From Desulfobacterales bacterium (GTDB lineage Bacteria; Desulfobacterota; Desulfobacteria; Desulfobacterales; C00003060), in assembly GCA_030668505.1 (NCBI GenBank), contig DAOUTV010000013.1:1-15267 (forward strand): a DNA stretch of 15,267 nt, read 5' to 3'. Below are positions 1-7,614 of this stretch, in pieces. Position 1 is the first letter of the stretch. Each line of letters begins with the position of its first letter. A program made the position numbers and the translations under genes. The notes beneath the pieces were generated by a model. It was not told the origin of the DNA and ran no database searches. It saw nothing but the letters and a program-made list of their open reading frames with translations.

Positions 1-350
1 ATGTCAAAACCAGACGGGGTCCCATACCTTGTTTCTTCAACTTGACACACAGCCATCTTTCCGTCACACTTCAGCTGCCTGAATGCAAGGTTTTATCATT
101 GTCTTTTTTTGATGCACTCGTAAAAAGTCGTCACCCCGGCGAAAGCCGGGGTCCAGGTCAGTCATAAGTTTCTGAAAACACTGGATTCCGGCTTTCGCCG
201 GAATGACAAAAAATGATGTTTATTGACTTTTTACGAGTTTGTCTTTTTTTGACGGTTTCGTAAAAGACTTTTTTGAAACCATCTTATTCGTTTTTCCTGA
301 AAGCCAACGGCTGGGAGCGAATAGCTTACCATTTGAGATCTTTTTGTACA
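1..350. other. Non-coding leader region with repeat copy 1
   Basis: No convincing gene. Bases 1-45 read as an open frame ending in TGA and could be the tail of an upstream gene, but this cannot be judged from 14 codons. TTGACA at 42-47 resembles a -35 box, but there is no good -10 at 16-18 bp. The rest is the miniature element at 111-240. Bases 244-273 contain a further partial copy of the repeat edge (GGTTTCGTAAAAGAC followed by GAAACC), suggesting several rounds of insertion or slippage upstream of the kinase gene. Confidence 0.5.
111..240. repeat. Miniature inverted-repeat element, copy 1
   Basis: About 130 bp bounded by inverted ends: ACTCGTAAAAAGTCGTCA on the left and its near reverse complement TGACTTTTTACGAGT on the right. 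Inside are two GC-rich hairpins (CCCCGGCGAAAGCCGGGG near 134-151 and TTCCGGCTTTCGCCGGAA near 186-203) that are also inverted relative to each other, so the element is nested and palindromic. A second copy lies at 7615-7761. The 12-mer GTCTTTTTTTGA occurs immediately at the left edge (101-112) and again at 241-252, as a target duplication would. It has no coding capacity and is REP/MITE-like. The hairpins could also act as a bidirectional terminator. Any mobility is inferred. Confidence 0.8.
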
Positions 351-1631
351 ATGCGGAACATATCCGGAGGATTGAAGCGACCCTATCTCCCGACTGTCTT
401 GAGGGTCAGTCTTGCCATATTCTTGCTCATCTCATCTGCCGCCATACTCTATACGACAGCCCAAAACTTCCTTGCCGTTCAGATGCTCTCCACGCGGACG
501 CTGGAGAGTACGGCTTTGGCTCTATCCTCTTCTGCGGAAAGCGCTCTGCGTGCAACCGGAAACGTGGCCGGTGAGGAGATAAGGGAGATTTTCTCCGATC
601 GCGTGGTGGCGTATGCGTTGATCGCCGGCAAAGATGGGAAAGTCCTGTTTCACACGAACCCGCGCCTGGTTGGATCCGATCTTTCAGGTGAGGGCAATCA
701 AGAGTGGCCATCGACAACTGCCTCGGGCCGAAGGATCAAACTCCTAACCGGCTTGCCGGCGTACGAGTTCAACTATATCCTTCACCACCCTGATGGCACT
801 GCCGAATTGCTCCGACTTGTTCTCTACACCACCCCAGCGGACCGCATTGTTTCCGATGCGCGCAAAATGTGGTGGACCGTAGGTGCCATACTAACCCTTC
901 TATGGATAGCTGGGATCATGCTCGAACGGGTATTTACCCGCCATCTACGGTTGCAAAGGGAGTTTGAACTACGGAATCAACTCGCTTTCATCGGCCAAAT
1001 GACAGCCGTGCTTGCGCACGAGATTCGCAATGCCCTGGGCAGCATTAAGGGGTATGTTCAGTGGGTGCACGAGAAGCTTGAAAAACCGGACCCAAAGAAA
1101 GAGGGGCTTTCGGTTGTGCTGCGTGGAGTCGAGCGCATCGAATCTCTGATCAATGATCTGCTTCGCTTTTCCCGCAAGGAGCAATATCGTATTGAACCTT
1201 TGGACCCAGTGTATCTGATTCGGGAGGTGATCAATTCTTCGGGGCCTTCCTGGAAAGGAAAAGTGCAACTCGAAGCAAAGCCGGGGACACGTGCGACAGG
1301 TGACAGAGAAAAGTTGTATCAAGTTTTTCTAAACGCGATTCGCAATGCCGTCCAGTCCATGGAAGGTGATGGGGACCTGCGGATCGAGGTGAGCGCGGAT
1401 GCCCGATGGGTGAAGATCAGGATCAAGGATACGGGCCCGGGGATTCCAGTGGAAGAGGTCCCTCGCCTGTTCACCCCCTTCTATACCACAAAGACGGATG
1501 GCACGGGCCTGGGGCTGGCATATTCAAAAAAGGTTGTGGAGGGAATGGGAGGCAGGATAAGTCTTACCAACCGGGAGGGAAGAGCCGGGGCCGTCCTTAC
1601 CATCCAGCTTCCAAAGACAAGAGAAGGTTAA
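351..1631 (+). CDS. Membrane sensor histidine kinase (NtrB/ZraS/AtoS-like)
   Basis: A 426-residue inner-membrane kinase that should phosphorylate the response regulator encoded 2 nt downstream. Visible order: TM1 (about 16-40), a periplasmic region of about 130 residues resembling a single-Cache/PAS sensor, TM2 (about 174-194), and a HisKA domain with the H-box LAHEIRNALGSIKGY (phosphoacceptor His223). The HATPase_c domain follows, with an N-box (N328-N332), DTGPGIP at 360-366, FTPFYTTK and GTGLGLAYSKK. There is no separate PAS or HAMP domain of usual length. The ATG at 351 is chosen because the protein then starts just before TM1. A TTG at 273 would add 26 residues of no recognisable character, and neither start has a strong ribosome site. 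The ligand is unknown. Confidence 0.88.
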   Translation: MRNISGGLKRPYLPTVLRVSLAIFLLISSAAILYTTAQNFLAVQMLSTRTLESTALALSSSAESALRATGNVAGEEIREIFSDRVVAYALIAGKDGKVLFHTNPRLVGSDLSGEGNQEWPSTTASGRRIKLLTGLPAYEFNYILHHPDGTAELLRLVLYTTPADRIVSDARKMWWTVGAILTLLWIAGIMLERVFTRHLRLQREFELRNQLAFIGQMTAVLAHEIRNALGSIKGYVQWVHEKLEKPDPKKEGLSVVLRGVERIESLINDLLRFSRKEQYRIEPLDPVYLIREVINSSGPSWKGKVQLEAKPGTRATGDREKLYQVFLNAIRNAVQSMEGDGDLRIEVSADARWVKIRIKDTGPGIPVEEVPRLFTPFYTTKTDGTGLGLAYSKKVVEGMGGRISLTNREGRAGAVLTIQLPKTREG

Positions 1632-1633
1632 AA

Positions 1634-2956
1634 ATGGGTAAATCCGTCCTTATTGTTGATGATGATGAATTGATGCGATCTTTCCTTTCCACTATCCTCA
1701 TAGAAGAAGGGCACCATACAGAGGTGGCCGGCAACGGGAAGGAAGGGCTGGCCAAGCTTGTGGCTGCAGAGTTTGACCTGGTTATTACGGACTTGCGAAT
1801 GCCTGACATGTCCGGACTCGATCTTATGCGGCAAGCAGGAAAGGATAAACCTGACACCAAGTGGATAGTCATCACTGCGTATGGTTCAATCGAAAATGCT
1901 GTCGAGGCCGTAAAAGCAGGGGCTTCAGATTACTTGACCAAGCCCTTCCAGAATCCGGATGAGCTTCGTCACGTGATACGCCGGGTTTTACGGGAAGCCG
2001 AAGCAGAACGAACAATTTCTCTTCTCGCTGAGGAACTAGGGAGACAATTTCCTCCCATGGAAATGATCTTTCTCGGCGAAAAAATGCAACAGGTATACCG
2101 AATGGTACATGAAGTCGCTCCCACTCCTGCAACCGTACTTATAAGCGGGGCTAGCGGAACAGGAAAGGAACTCGTAGCTCGGGTGATTCATCAGTTGAGC
2201 CGGCGGCAGAAAAAGCCGTTTGTGGCGGTTCATTGTGCAGCCCTGGCAGAAACACTTTTGGAGGCTGAGCTGTTCGGGCACGAACGGGGGGCATTCACGG
2301 GAGCCGTAGCTGCTCGAAAAGGAAGGTTTGAACTTGCAGACAAGGGCACACTGTTTCTGGACGAAATCGGAGAGATTGCCTCTTCCGTCCAGGTGAAGCT
2401 TCTCAGGGTGCTGCAAGAACGGGAGTTTGAACGGGTCGGGGGGATCAAATCGATATCTGTTGATGTCAGGCTCATATCGGCCTCTAACAAAGACCTGAAA
2501 GCCGAGGTCTCATCCGGCAGGTTCCGAGAGGATTTCTTCTACAGGCTGAATGTTTTTCCAATCAGCCTTCCGCCTCTTGTGGAACGGCGTGAGGCGATCT
2601 TTCCCCTTGCGGAGTTTTTTGTTAAAAAATTTGCAGCGACCTTTGGCAAGAAAATAGATAGTTTTACTCCCTCGGCAAAATCGGCCCTTCTTGAATATGG
2701 CTGGCCTGGAAACATCCGTGAGCTCCAAAATGTCATTGAGAGGGCACTTATCCTCACCGACCGGAAGATTGATGCGCATGACCTCAATCTTGAAAATCCC
2801 ATGGCAACTCCGGCAGAGGGATTGCTCAAGACGCGCGAACGGGAGACTATCCGGAAGGTCCTCTCTGAGACAGGAGGAAACAGAAAGATGGCCGCACAAA
2901 CTCTCGGGATTTCCATCAGGACTCTCCAGTACCGGATCAAGGAATATGGTCTGTAG
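1634..2956 (+). CDS. Sigma-54-dependent response regulator (NtrC/ZraR family)
   Basis: A 440-residue DNA-binding activator of sigma-54 RNA polymerase. Receiver domain at 1-120: acidic pair D10/D11, phospho-acceptor D53 in VITDLRMP, T81, and K103 in LTKPF. AAA+ domain at about 145-375: Walker A GASGTGKE at 172-179, the sigma-54 contact loop GAFTGA at 219-224, Walker B TLFLDE at 239-244, and WPGNIREL near 357. A Fis-type helix-turn-helix ends the protein at about 413-440 (GNRKMAAQTLGISIRTLQYR). Length and order are canonical. The start follows the AGAAGG ribosome site at 1622-1627 and lies 2 nt after the kinase stop, so the two genes are translationally coupled. The nearest candidate target is the -24/-12 promoter at 3082. 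Confidence 0.93.
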   Translation: MGKSVLIVDDDELMRSFLSTILIEEGHHTEVAGNGKEGLAKLVAAEFDLVITDLRMPDMSGLDLMRQAGKDKPDTKWIVITAYGSIENAVEAVKAGASDYLTKPFQNPDELRHVIRRVLREAEAERTISLLAEELGRQFPPMEMIFLGEKMQQVYRMVHEVAPTPATVLISGASGTGKELVARVIHQLSRRQKKPFVAVHCAALAETLLEAELFGHERGAFTGAVAARKGRFELADKGTLFLDEIGEIASSVQVKLLRVLQEREFERVGGIKSISVDVRLISASNKDLKAEVSSGRFREDFFYRLNVFPISLPPLVERREAIFPLAEFFVKKFAATFGKKIDSFTPSAKSALLEYGWPGNIRELQNVIERALILTDRKIDAHDLNLENPMATPAEGLLKTRERETIRKVLSETGGNRKMAAQTLGISIRTLQYRIKEYGL

Positions 2957-2963
2957 AAGGTAG

Positions 2964-2998
2964 TGCAAAATTTGCAGATACAGATGCAATGGCTGCAT
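2964..2998. promoter_or_regulatory. Candidate upstream activator sites (two palindromes)
   Basis: TGCAAAATTTGCA at 2964-2976 is a perfect palindrome. ATGCA-N5-TGCAT follows at 2984-2998. Their centres (2970 and 2991) are 21 bp apart, two helical turns, so they face the same side of DNA. They sit about 93-114 bp upstream of the -24 element at 3084, the usual distance for an NtrC-type activator. Binding by the regulator encoded just upstream is inferred. Confidence 0.5.
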
Positions 2999-3081
2999 AC
3001 CCCGGCCGAGAGTTTATGAACTCTTTGAAAATGCCAAGGAAAAAGCGCTGCAACTTCAGATAGTTATAATTTTCCTCCACA

Positions 3082-3098
3082 TTGGCATGACTGTTGCT
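3082..3098 (+). promoter_or_regulatory. Sigma-54 (-24/-12) promoter
   Basis: TTGGCATGACTGTTGCT matches the sigma-54 consensus YTGGCACGrNNNTTGCW at nearly every fixed base. GG at 3084-3085 and GC at 3096-3097 are separated by the obligatory 10 nt. Transcription would begin near 3109, about 27 nt before the start codon at 3136. It lies directly downstream of a sigma-54 activator gene and of two palindromes. Confidence 0.82.
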
Positions 3099-3135
3099 CA
3101 TTATTAGGGCAAATTGATACCAAAAGGAGGAAAAG

Positions 3136-3447
3136 ATGAAAACAAAAGTTAAGGCAACAATTTTAGCAGGAGCGTTTTTGGTGGCGACAACAGTTCCAAT
3201 AACGGCTTTGGCAGGCCGGGGTGGTGGAACAGGAGGCCAGGCCATGTCGAGGCAAAGCCAAACCGATCAGGTCAGGAGAGGTCAACGGCTGCGCCTCCGG
3301 GACGAGTCTTGCCTGGATTCCGCCAAGACGCGCTCCCGCACCATGGAAGAGGAACAGAAAAGAAACATCAATGGCCCTGGTGATGGTACGGGCAATGAGA
3401 CCCCATCGCAGGATGGAAATGAATATGGTGAGCCTTCTCAGAAGTAG
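3136..3447 (+). CDS. Small exported Gly/Arg/Gln-rich protein, function unknown
   Basis: A 103-residue protein with a clear Sec signal peptide: MKTKVK, a hydrophobic stretch at 8-22, and likely cleavage after ALA at 24-26. The mature part of about 77 residues is hydrophilic and low in complexity. It starts with GRGGGTGG, is then rich in Arg, Gln and Ser, and ends with a Gly/Asn/Asp/Pro tail (NGPGDGTGNETP). It has a single Cys, no haem motif, and no LTxxQ repeat of the ZraP/CpxP type, so a ZraP role is not supported. The start is firm, with AAAAGGAGG ending 5-6 nt before the ATG. First gene after the sigma-54 promoter. Its last 29 nt overlap the next gene in another frame. I do not recognise the family. 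Confidence 0.75.
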   Translation: MKTKVKATILAGAFLVATTVPITALAGRGGGTGGQAMSRQSQTDQVRRGQRLRLRDESCLDSAKTRSRTMEEEQKRNINGPGDGTGNETPSQDGNEYGEPSQK

Positions 3448-4006
3448 CAGCTACCCTTGCCTGCGGAGCAGGGCGGTATTGGCCGCCTTGCTCTATCTTA
3501 TTATCTATTGGGCTGTCCCTTTGCTTGTCGTGCAACAGGCTCACGCAGAGGAAATGGAGGGAGTCCTCCCGGAAAGCGGTATCAGATACCCGGGAGGCTT
3601 TGATCCGAACACTGTTGGCAAGGTTGAGGGGAAAGTTCAAGGGTATTTCCAGCCGAAAAGCGGTCCAGTAAGGTTTCAGGTCACATCCGGAAGAGAATCT
3701 TATACTGTCCTTGTCTCCCCTGCATGGTACTGGAAAGACTTGGGGGCCAAGGTCTCAGACGGAACTCAAGTCCGAGTCCGAGGCTCCAAGTCGCTGGGAA
3801 GAGACGGTAAACTCTATATTATTGCCCAGGACATACAAATTCTTCCATCCGGGCAATCCCTGGTTGTTCGCAGTGAAGATGGGTTCCCTCTCTGGAAAGG
3901 GTCAAGGCGAAAACCGACGAGCAAGCATTGGGGTCCTGGCTCATCTCAACGCGGAATGGGCGGAACAAAAGGCGGCGCAGGCGGCATGAGCCGTGGGCGT
4001 CATTAG
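3419..4006 (+). CDS. Exported OB-fold-like protein, function unknown
   Basis: A protein of about 195 residues. The N-terminus has a basic segment and a long hydrophobic stretch (about 19-40) ending in QQAHA-EE, a plausible signal-peptidase site near residue 43. The mature part has a beta-rich region (about 66-145: VEGKVQGYF, VRFQVTSG, YTVLVSPAWYW, GTQVRVRGSKSL, LYIIAQDI) resembling small bacterial OB-fold (DUF-type) proteins. A segment SLVVRSEDGFPLWKG and a Gly/Arg/Lys-rich tail follow. From memory, similar proteins occur in Desulfobacterota with unknown role. ATG 3419 is preferred (AGGA 6 nt upstream); ATG 3425 is also possible. Either start overlaps the preceding gene, which implies coupled translation in one operon. 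Confidence 0.7.
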   Translation: MNMVSLLRSSSYPCLRSRAVLAALLYLIIYWAVPLLVVQQAHAEEMEGVLPESGIRYPGGFDPNTVGKVEGKVQGYFQPKSGPVRFQVTSGRESYTVLVSPAWYWKDLGAKVSDGTQVRVRGSKSLGRDGKLYIIAQDIQILPSGQSLVVRSEDGFPLWKGSRRKPTSKHWGPGSSQRGMGGTKGGAGGMSRGRH

Positions 4007-4032
4007 ATTACATGGAAGGGATCTATAACCTT

Positions 4033-4863
4033 ATGCGCATGAAAACAGCAGGAACAGTCTGTGTCTTGCTCGCAATGATACTGTTTCTGTCCGGAGCTAT
4101 GAATGCCTTTGCATCCTGGGAGACAGGAGCAGCGGCAGGATTTGACTCAAACATTGATCGGTCAGTAAATGGTGGGGAAAGCGATAAATATCTGACTGCT
4201 TATGCATCTTTGATCTGGGAGCCAAGCGGGGAGTCACGCCTCAGCTGGTTCGGAGCGGCGACTCTGCAAGGAACCTCTTTTGCCAACAACAGTGATTTGA
4301 ATTACGCAGTGATGAGCATCTCTCCAGGCGCGACCTATTTTCTTCATGCTTTCTGGCGTGTAAATATATCACCTTTTCTTGAGGCAACAGCTGTGAATGA
4401 TTCGGACCAATCCGCCCTGGCCTTGGGTGGCCAGGTGAGCATGACACAGCAAATCGGGAAAGATTTCTATACCGGCCAATACTATATCTACAAGGATAGC
4501 CGGGCGGATGTTGAAACTTACTCGTATACAGAGCATGTGATCGGCGTATTTCTGGGAGTCAACTTTACCGACGCGTTCTTCAGTGAAATCGGCTACGAAT
4601 TCTCCCGAGGCGATTCCTTCCGAACAGTCAGCACAAGGTCAACAACGGTCTCCGGCAGAGGAAAGCACATGATCTACTCTGAAGCATTCGGAACCGAGGT
4701 GATCCGGGAAGAAGTTGACCGGAACGCTATCGGGGTCAGCGCCGGCATTGACTGGAGCAAGTCGCTTTTTTCCTATATAGCATACACCTACACTACAATT
4801 GATGGAGACCTCGGTTCTTCTACCTCCCAAGCGGGATCTCTTGGCATAGGGTGCCGATTTTGA
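4033..4863 (+). CDS. Outer-membrane beta-barrel protein
   Basis: A 276-residue protein. Signal peptide: MRMKTAG, a hydrophobic core at 8-22, likely cleavage after AFA near 27. The mature chain alternates amphipathic strands rich in Tyr, Phe, Ser and Gly (for example SPGATYFLHAFWRVNISPFLEA and FSYIAYTYTTI) and ends GSLGIGCRF. The terminal Phe is the usual BAM recognition signature of outer-membrane barrels. The size fits a barrel of roughly 10-12 strands. The start at 4033 has a GGAAGGG site 12 nt upstream (rather far); 4012 has no ribosome site and 4039 is an alternative. It lies 26 nt after the OB-fold gene and is likely the last gene of the sigma-54 unit. Transport substrate or role unknown. 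Confidence 0.75.
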   Translation: MRMKTAGTVCVLLAMILFLSGAMNAFASWETGAAAGFDSNIDRSVNGGESDKYLTAYASLIWEPSGESRLSWFGAATLQGTSFANNSDLNYAVMSISPGATYFLHAFWRVNISPFLEATAVNDSDQSALALGGQVSMTQQIGKDFYTGQYYIYKDSRADVETYSYTEHVIGVFLGVNFTDAFFSEIGYEFSRGDSFRTVSTRSTTVSGRGKHMIYSEAFGTEVIREEVDRNAIGVSAGIDWSKSLFSYIAYTYTTIDGDLGSSTSQAGSLGIGCRF

Positions 4864-4896
4864 AGGGAAAGAAAGAACGATTGCCAGCTCCCCCTT

Positions 4897-6945
4897 TCAT
4901 TTCCTGTTTCCAGCCCCCGCTATCGGCAGTCTCACGGTAAAGGTGGTCCCGGGCTCTTTGTCCTCCTCTCTGGTTTGACTCTTGATCCTGATATCCCCTC
5001 CAAACTTTTTCACAATCCCATAACTCACAGAGAGACCCAGCCCTGTCCCCTTGCCCACCTCTTTGGTAGTAAAGAAGGGCTCAAATATCTTGTCCATATT
5101 CTCCTGGGGTATCCCATGACCCGTATCGGTAAAGCTAGCATGGACCATATCATGGGAACGGTGTGCTGAGATAGTCAGGGTGCCTCCGCCTTGCATAGAG
5201 GCGACAGCATTGGTAATAATGTTTAAAAATACCTGCTCCAGCTGCTGGCCGTCCCCTCTCACCTTAGGGAGATCTTCTTTTATGTCGGTCCTGAGGTCTA
5301 CCTTTTTGGTCAACAGGGTGTTCATAACCACATTGATGACTCTTTGGAGATCGTCAGCGATATCAGTATCTGCAGTGGCCTTATGGCGAATTCTGGAAAA
5401 GGCGAGGAGATTTTCAACGATCCGCCTACAGTTGTTTCCCTGTCTTTCAATGGTCTTAAGCATTTCATGCTCTTTGGAATTCTCGGGAAATTTGTCCAGC
5501 AACAATTCCGTAAATCCGAGCATAACGGCAACCGGGTTGTTTATCTCATGGGCAACTCCGGCGGAAAGAGATCCCAGCGATGCCAGCTTTTCCGTGTGAA
5601 AAAGCTGGTCTTCCATCTTCTTGTGTTCCGTGATGTCCCTGGCGATAATCAAAACCGCCGCCCCCACATCGGACATTACAGCCTTGTACTTTGTGTCAAG
5701 ACAATACTCCCGGTTGCCTATCCTTACCTGTTCTTCGGGACTACTAATTGTCTCGGATGACGCCAAGACCCTTTTAACGATCGTGCGGATATAGTCAGGA
5801 TTACTGTATTCGATCACATCCGTGACTTTCTTCCCTGCAACCTCATCAGCCTTACAACCCGTCAACTGCACCCAGTATTGATTGACCGATAGGATGTTGC
5901 AGTCTTTATCTATCGTATAGATCATGTCATCTGCCGACTCGATAAGGGAGCGGTATAGTTCCTCGGAACGCTTTAGCTCTTCCTCTGAGGCCTTTAGTTT
6001 ATAGAGCATATGCTTGAATGAGTCTGCCAACCGGACCATCTCGTCGCCTACATGGGTCTTATAAACCGAGCACTTGCGACACATATCCAGCTTTTCCGGA
6101 AATTTTCCTGATGGCTGGGCCTTACATAAGGTACCATCTACATACCAACACATGATATCGGTTTTTCCGTATGCAGGGCAGTCATTCTTATCACATTTTT
6201 CTTTCTCCCAGCATTTGAGCATCCTGCCAAATTCAAATCCTGGCTTGCCACGGCTGATTGCATCAGCTAATCGGGTGACAGTGGAAATGGGTCGTGTAAT
6301 GTATTTGGTTAAGAATAGGGTTAAGAAAAAACCCACAACGATAATGGAAACCATGCCCAGGGTAATCTCTCTGTTCCTAATTGCCGCTATCCTCTCCTCA
6401 ATAGGGGCCCAGTTAATTCCTACGGTTAAAACCCCTAATATTTTCTTTTCAGCTCCATGGCACTTATAACAGATTTGTTCATTGGGAATAGGCATGGCAT
6501 GATAAAGTACCTTTTCTTCTCTCCATAGCTCCAAGCCTTTAACGAGAGAACTTGTGCGCAACGCCTCTTTGGTGGCCTCTGAACTGTCAAGCCCCCCTAT
6601 ATTTTCTGACAAGCCGCTATATCTGATGGTGCCGGTAGTATCGAAAAGATTTACCACTGTCACATCCTTTAATGTATTCAACCTTTCCAGGTTAACCTGC
6701 ACGGCCTCCATCTCTCCATCGAGCATGGGGTACTCAATGCTTCTCATCACCGTATCGGCAATCTCAAATGCCCGCTCTTCCTGCTTTTCAAAGTGAAAGG
6801 TTGTTCGTGTCACCATATCATGGTAAGTAAATAGGCCCATCACTACAAATAAAATCACACTCGCGCCTAATATCACCCTGACCGTTAGGCTGGCTACACG
6901 GGAGCTAAATCGTAACTTTTCCAAAAATGCCATTATTCGACCCAT
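4897..6945 (-). CDS. Haem-c sensor histidine kinase with Cys-rich insert and PAS domain
   Basis: A 682-residue membrane kinase. TM1 is at about 20-40. The periplasmic sensor (about 41-193) contains CYKCH at 159-163, a c-type haem attachment motif, so the sensor is probably a haem-c redox or ligand sensor of the kind known from Geobacter. TM2 (about 195-213) leads into a HAMP-like stretch. A cytoplasmic insert at about 244-295 has seven cysteines (245, 251, 256, 266, 274, 289, 292) in a CWEKEKC...C...CW...C...CRKC pattern, like the 'two-CW' domains seen in this phylum. PAS at about 325-440, HisKA with AGVAHEINNP (His466), HATPase with N576/N579, DTGHGIP and GTGLGLSVSYG. No receiver and no adjacent response regulator. 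It starts 4 nt after the cytochrome stop, so the two are co-translated. Confidence 0.9.
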   Translation of the reverse strand: MGRIMAFLEKLRFSSRVASLTVRVILGASVILFVVMGLFTYHDMVTRTTFHFEKQEERAFEIADTVMRSIEYPMLDGEMEAVQVNLERLNTLKDVTVVNLFDTTGTIRYSGLSENIGGLDSSEATKEALRTSSLVKGLELWREEKVLYHAMPIPNEQICYKCHGAEKKILGVLTVGINWAPIEERIAAIRNREITLGMVSIIVVGFFLTLFLTKYITRPISTVTRLADAISRGKPGFEFGRMLKCWEKEKCDKNDCPAYGKTDIMCWYVDGTLCKAQPSGKFPEKLDMCRKCSVYKTHVGDEMVRLADSFKHMLYKLKASEEELKRSEELYRSLIESADDMIYTIDKDCNILSVNQYWVQLTGCKADEVAGKKVTDVIEYSNPDYIRTIVKRVLASSETISSPEEQVRIGNREYCLDTKYKAVMSDVGAAVLIIARDITEHKKMEDQLFHTEKLASLGSLSAGVAHEINNPVAVMLGFTELLLDKFPENSKEHEMLKTIERQGNNCRRIVENLLAFSRIRHKATADTDIADDLQRVINVVMNTLLTKKVDLRTDIKEDLPKVRGDGQQLEQVFLNIITNAVASMQGGGTLTISAHRSHDMVHASFTDTGHGIPQENMDKIFEPFFTTKEVGKGTGLGLSVSYGIVKKFGGDIRIKSQTREEDKEPGTTFTVRLPIAGAGNRK

Positions 6946-6949
6946 TTTC

Positions 6950-7399
6950 TCAATACCCCATATGCTTATGCTGACGGTGGCATTTAGTACATACGTTTTT
7001 AGGGATGCTTAGTGTCCTCTGGTGCTCCTCTACAGTAGGCGCCTTTACATGTAAGCTTGCAGGCCCATGGCATGCCTCACACTGAATGTTCTTCATATGC
7101 GGTGTTTCCTCGATACTGACAAAACCGCCTGGTTGGCCGTATCCGGTTGTATGACAGGGCAGGCATTGAGGATCGTGTTCCTTATGCCTCATCTCTAGAA
7201 TGCGAAAGTTTCTAGAGTACTTCCACCCAGAATGTGTCTTTACGTATTCTGGATGACATTCCTTGCATTTCGTCATTCCCACATAGTATGGCTCTTCCTT
7301 TGCTTTTTCGGCCAAGGTGCTGGAAATGTGGGCCTGCACTGCCATGCACGCGCACAGGATAATGATAGGGAAAACAGCCTTCTTGATAATCCGTTTCAT
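6950..7399 (-). CDS. Periplasmic tetrahaem cytochrome c (c554-like)
   Basis: A 149-residue protein with an N-terminal signal sequence (MKRIIKK then a hydrophobic stretch at 9-22, cleavage near VQA-HI). It carries four CxxCH haem-binding motifs: CKECH 45-49, CLPCH 79-83, CEACH 107-111 and CTKCH 137-141, plus further His residues (His56, His72, His75, His102) available as distal ligands. The YVGMTKCKECHPEYVKTHSGW opening is typical of the cytochrome c554-like multihaem fold. AGAGGAGGG directly precedes the ATG. It is immediately upstream of the haem-c kinase gene, suggesting that it donates electrons to, or signals through, that sensor. That link is inferred; it could equally be an electron carrier co-expressed with it. 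Confidence 0.88.
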   Translation of the reverse strand: MKRIIKKAVFPIIILCACMAVQAHISSTLAEKAKEEPYYVGMTKCKECHPEYVKTHSGWKYSRNFRILEMRHKEHDPQCLPCHTTGYGQPGGFVSIEETPHMKNIQCEACHGPASLHVKAPTVEEHQRTLSIPKNVCTKCHRQHKHMGY

Positions 7400-7454
7400 G
7401 GCCCTCCTCTTTCTACCTGATAAGGATTGACAAAACTCGCTATTTTATGAGGCG

Positions 7455-7484
7455 AGTGTAGGTGATAATGGATTTGTGTGTCAA
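7455..7484 (-). promoter_or_regulatory. Candidate sigma-70 promoter for cytochrome-kinase pair
   Basis: On the minus strand TTGACA (7484-7479) and TACACT (7460-7455) are separated by 18 bp, which would start transcription about 49 nt before the cytochrome ATG. An overlapping TTGGCC-N5-CTTGAC has GG but GA in place of GC, so it is not a proper -24/-12 element. Confidence 0.35.
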
Positions 7485-7614
7485 GAAAAAGGCCAACACC
7501 TGTGGAATATTGAACACCGATATTGAACAGGAGCCGCGGAACATGTCTCGTATGCGCACCATCAGGAATCGTAGTTTCAAGAAGATCCGGAAATAGAACG
7601 ACGTACTCAACGTC

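Noticed and set aside
273..350. TTG start giving a longer histidine kinase
   Set aside because: It adds 26 residues without signal or domain character; the ATG at 351 starts just before the first membrane segment.
239..574. 111-codon plus-strand frame
   Set aside because: It overlaps the kinase gene in another frame and starts inside the repeat edge; no ribosome site and no recognisable domain.
1406..1633. Upstream extension of the response regulator (516-residue frame)
   Set aside because: The extra 76 codons lie inside the kinase HATPase domain in another frame; the receiver begins at ATG 1634 with a good ribosome site.
3221..3418. Extended start for the OB-fold-like protein
   Set aside because: The extension overlaps the small exported gene out of frame and would bury the signal peptide; ATG 3419 or 3425 fits better.
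4864..4896. Bidirectional terminator between the convergent beta-barrel and kinase genes
   Set aside because: Only a loose GAAGGG/CCCTTTC match in 33 nt; no convincing stem with a T-tract.
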